From Acidobacteriota bacterium (GTDB lineage: Bacteria; Acidobacteriota; Vicinamibacteria; Vicinamibacterales; SCN-69-37), in NCBI GenBank assembly GCA_024653875.1, contig JANLHE010000645.1, positions 1 to 9,152 of the forward strand: a stretch of DNA of 9,152 nt. The letters are read 5' to 3'. Position 1 is the stretch's first letter, and each line of letters starts with the position of its first letter. The position numbers and the translations under genes were made by a program. The notes under the pieces are model-generated. The model did not search any database, was not told the DNA's origin, and saw only the letters and a list, made by a program, of their open reading frames with translations. This document shows, in pieces, positions 7,385 to 9,152 of this stretch.

Positions 7385-8671
7385 ATGAGCACACCCCCTC
7401 CAGGCCGGCTGCGACGCGAACTCGGGAAATGGGACCTGACGGCGATCGGCGTGAACCAGGTCATCGGCGGCGCGGTTTTCCTGATGCCCGCGCTGCTGGC
7501 GGCGCAAATCGGCGGGTGGAGCGCCATCGCCGTGGCAATGGTCGGGCTGCTGGCGCTGCTGATCGCGCTCAACTTCGCCGAAGCCGGCAGCCGCTTTGAC
7601 GGCACCGGCGGGGCGTACCTCTACACGCGGGCGGCGTTCGGGCGTTTTGTCAGCTTCGAAGTGGGCTGGATGCTCTGGGTGACCCGCGTCACCAGCTGGG
7701 CGTCGGTGGTGAACGGACTCACCGATGCGCTGGGGTACTACTGGCCGGAGTTGCGGGCCGGGCAGCCGGGCATGGCGCGGGAGATGGTCATCACCGGCGT
7801 GATCCTCTCGATCATGAGCATCAACGTGGTGGGCATCAAGCAGAGTGCCTGGGTGGTGAACGCGTTGACGGTGGGCAAGCTGACGCCGCTGGTGATCTTC
7901 ATCCTGCTGGGCCTGCCGTATGTCACCTTTGATGCGCTCCGCCCGGAAGTCTCCCTCACCTGGGGGCAGATTTCGGCGTCCGCGCTGTATCTGATCTTCG
8001 CCTACGGCGGATACGAAGTAGTCGGCGTGCCGGCTGGCGAGACGAAGGACCCCAAACGCGCCGTGCCGTTCGCGATGATCATGACCATTGTCATCGTGGC
8101 CGTCGTGATGACGCTGGTGCAAATCGTCGCGATGGGGACGTTGCCGAACCTGGCGGCGTCACGGACTCCGCTGGCGGATGCGTCGTTGCTGTTCATCGGC
8201 GTGTGGGGCGCCCTGCTGATGACCAGCGGCGGTGCGATCTCCATGACCGGGAACAATGTCGGTCAGGCCCTGTCGGGATCGCGCAACCTGTACGCGCTCG
8301 CCGAGCAGGGCGACCTGCCGTCCTGGTTCGGCCGGGTCCACCCCCGATTCCAGACCCCGGTGATGGCGATTGTATTCACGTCCCTGATTGCGCTGGGGCT
8401 GGCCTTGTCCGGCAATTTTTCAACGCTGGCGGCCAGCAGCGCGGTCAGCCGGTTGATCGTCTACGCCGGCACGTGCGCGGCCGTGCTGGCGCTGCGGCGC
8501 CAGGGTCCCGCGTCGTTTACGATTCCAGGAGGCCCGGTCGTGCCGGTGATGGCACTCGTCATCTCGCTGGCCATCCTGTTCGGGGCCACGCCGATTCAAC
8601 GGCGGGTCGGTCTGATTGCGTTGGCAGTGGGCGCCGCGCTGTACCTGGTGGCGCGTTGGAGATCGCGATGA
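7385..8671 (+). CDS. APC-superfamily amino acid/amine permease
   Basis: Inner-membrane secondary transporter of 428 aa with about 12 membrane segments (roughly 18-40, 45-66, 88-112, 132-150, 156-178, 196-215, 228-252, 265-290, 324-342, 346-371, 384-402, 407-424). Segment 1 contains GVNQVIGGAVFLMP, the unwound substrate-binding helix of APC carriers. GGAYLYTRAAFG (75-86) and FAYGGYE followed by AGETKDPKRAVPFA (205-230) are further family signatures, as is ALSGSRNLYALAEQGDLPSW (295-314). The ATG at 7385 is preferred to one at 7322 because the earlier one lies inside the divergent Rieske gene and adds a sequence unlike the family. The Rieske gene is 34 bases away in the opposite orientation, so the permease may import the oxygenase substrate. 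The gene ends in a 4-base overlap (ATGA) with the histidine phosphatase gene. The substrate could be an amino acid, polyamine or related cation; specificity cannot be read. Confidence 0.9.
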   Translation: MSTPPPGRLRRELGKWDLTAIGVNQVIGGAVFLMPALLAAQIGGWSAIAVAMVGLLALLIALNFAEAGSRFDGTGGAYLYTRAAFGRFVSFEVGWMLWVTRVTSWASVVNGLTDALGYYWPELRAGQPGMAREMVITGVILSIMSINVVGIKQSAWVVNALTVGKLTPLVIFILLGLPYVTFDALRPEVSLTWGQISASALYLIFAYGGYEVVGVPAGETKDPKRAVPFAMIMTIVIVAVVMTLVQIVAMGTLPNLAASRTPLADASLLFIGVWGALLMTSGGAISMTGNNVGQALSGSRNLYALAEQGDLPSWFGRVHPRFQTPVMAIVFTSLIALGLALSGNFSTLAASSAVSRLIVYAGTCAAVLALRRQGPASFTIPGGPVVPVMALVISLAILFGATPIQRRVGLIALAVGAALYLVARWRSR

Positions 8672-9152
8672 AGCGAGGATGGCTCCTGATTATGGTGGTG
8701 GGCGCGATGGGAATACCGGCGGCCGCCAAGGCCCAGATGGTGATGGTGGTGCGCCACGCGGAGCGCGCCGATGGCGGTGCGACCCCTGGCAACTCGATGA
8801 CGGCGAGTCCGGACCCGGCGTTGTCGGACGCTGGCAGGGCGCGCGCGCAGAAACTGGCGGCGATGCTGGCGGATGCGGGGGTGGCGGCCATCTATACCAC
8901 GGAATACCTTCGGACCAGGGACACCGCGGCGCCCCTGGCGGCGAGGATTGGCGTGACGGCCGAGGTCGTGATGGCGCGCGATGCCGACGCCCTGATCGCC
9001 AAGGTCAAGTCCCACAAGACGGGCGCCGTGCTGGTGGTCGGTCATTCCAATACCGTGCCGGCGATCATCAGGGCGCTCGGCGGTTCCGTCGTTTCGGTGG
9101 GGGACGACGAGTACGACAGCCTGTTCTTCGTCGCCGCGAACGGGACGACGAC
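8668..9152 (+). CDS. Secreted histidine phosphatase family protein (partial, 3' end outside the window)
   Basis: The open frame starts at the ATG overlapping the permease stop (ATGA, 8668-8671) and runs 161 codons to the window edge without a stop. Residues 1-22 form a signal peptide: a basic start (MKRG), a hydrophobic core and an AKA-Q cleavage site. Then comes the histidine phosphatase core: VVRHAERAD (27-35) with the phospho-accepting H30 and R29, LSDAGRARAQKLA (52-64), YTTEYLRTRDTAAPLA (76-91) with a further active-site Arg, and VVGHSNTVPAI (123-133) with the second His, H126. This is the compact SixA/phosphoglycerate-mutase-like fold, and probably only a short tail is missing. It should act outside the inner membrane as a phosphomonoesterase, but the substrate is unknown. 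Co-translation with the permease suggests shared expression, not necessarily a shared pathway. Confidence 0.9.
   Translation, partial: MKRGWLLIMVVGAMGIPAAAKAQMVMVVRHAERADGGATPGNSMTASPDPALSDAGRARAQKLAAMLADAGVAAIYTTEYLRTRDTAAPLAARIGVTAEVVMARDADALIAKVKSHKTGAVLVVGHSNTVPAIIRALGGSVVSVGDDEYDSLFFVAANGTT

Noticed and set aside
7351..7605. N-terminal extension of the Rieske gene to an upstream ATG at 7605
   Set aside because: The extra 85 residues are low-complexity, antisense to the permease, and absent from the family, which starts close to the ATG at 7350.
7037..8122. A 361-codon minus-strand open frame opposite the permease and overlapping the Rieske gene
   Set aside because: Its translation is rich in His, Arg and Asp with no family motifs, as expected for the antisense of high-GC coding DNA. 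The permease and Rieske signatures account for this stretch.

Overview
The window is high-GC (about two thirds G+C by eye) bacterial chromosome with tightly packed genes. The best taxonomic clue is the pair at the left end: a PadR-type repressor followed by a large FtsX/MacB-like permease of the ADOP type (Acidobacterial Duplicated Orphan Permease). This pair is a hallmark of Acidobacteriota. The base composition and the short GTCCTG/CAGGAC intergenic repeat would suit a Vicinamibacteria-like member, but that finer placement is a guess. Nothing indicates phage, plasmid or a recent insertion.

Layout, left to right. (1) Minus strand, 1-2933: padR-like gene (2607-2933), then the ADOP permease (2598 to beyond base 1), translationally coupled. 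The permease reading frame is broken near its 3' end by one extra base in a run of six C (183-188). Removing one C restores 61 further residues, including the last two membrane segments. (2) 2934-3025: a divergent control region with a near-consensus padR promoter, a palindrome inside it, a hairpin and a triplicated CAGGACC repeat, and a -10-like hexamer just upstream of the next gene. (3) Plus strand, 3026-6230: a GcvT-like (aminomethyltransferase family) protein, followed 4 bases later by a large membrane protein that looks like a GT-C glycosyltransferase involved in cell-surface glycopolymer formation. (4) Minus strand, 6232-7350: a Rieske non-heme iron oxygenase alpha subunit, convergent with the membrane protein and one base from it. 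(5) Plus strand, 7385-9152: an APC-family amino acid/amine permease, divergent from the Rieske gene, with a 4-base ATGA overlap into a secreted histidine phosphatase that runs off the right edge.

How the genes may work together: the permease and its PadR repressor form one self-contained unit. The Rieske oxygenase has a glutamate at the position bridging its two metal centres, as in carnitine and glycine-betaine oxygenases. It lies near a folate-dependent GcvT-like protein and an APC transporter. The most interesting reading is a small system for uptake and oxidative N-demethylation of a methylated amine or amino acid, with the one-carbon unit passed to tetrahydrofolate. This is inference: no reductase partner, GcvH/GcvP or folate enzyme is in the window. 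Several genes have a -10-like hexamer 6-8 bases before the ATG and no Shine-Dalgarno sequence, suggesting leaderless mRNAs.
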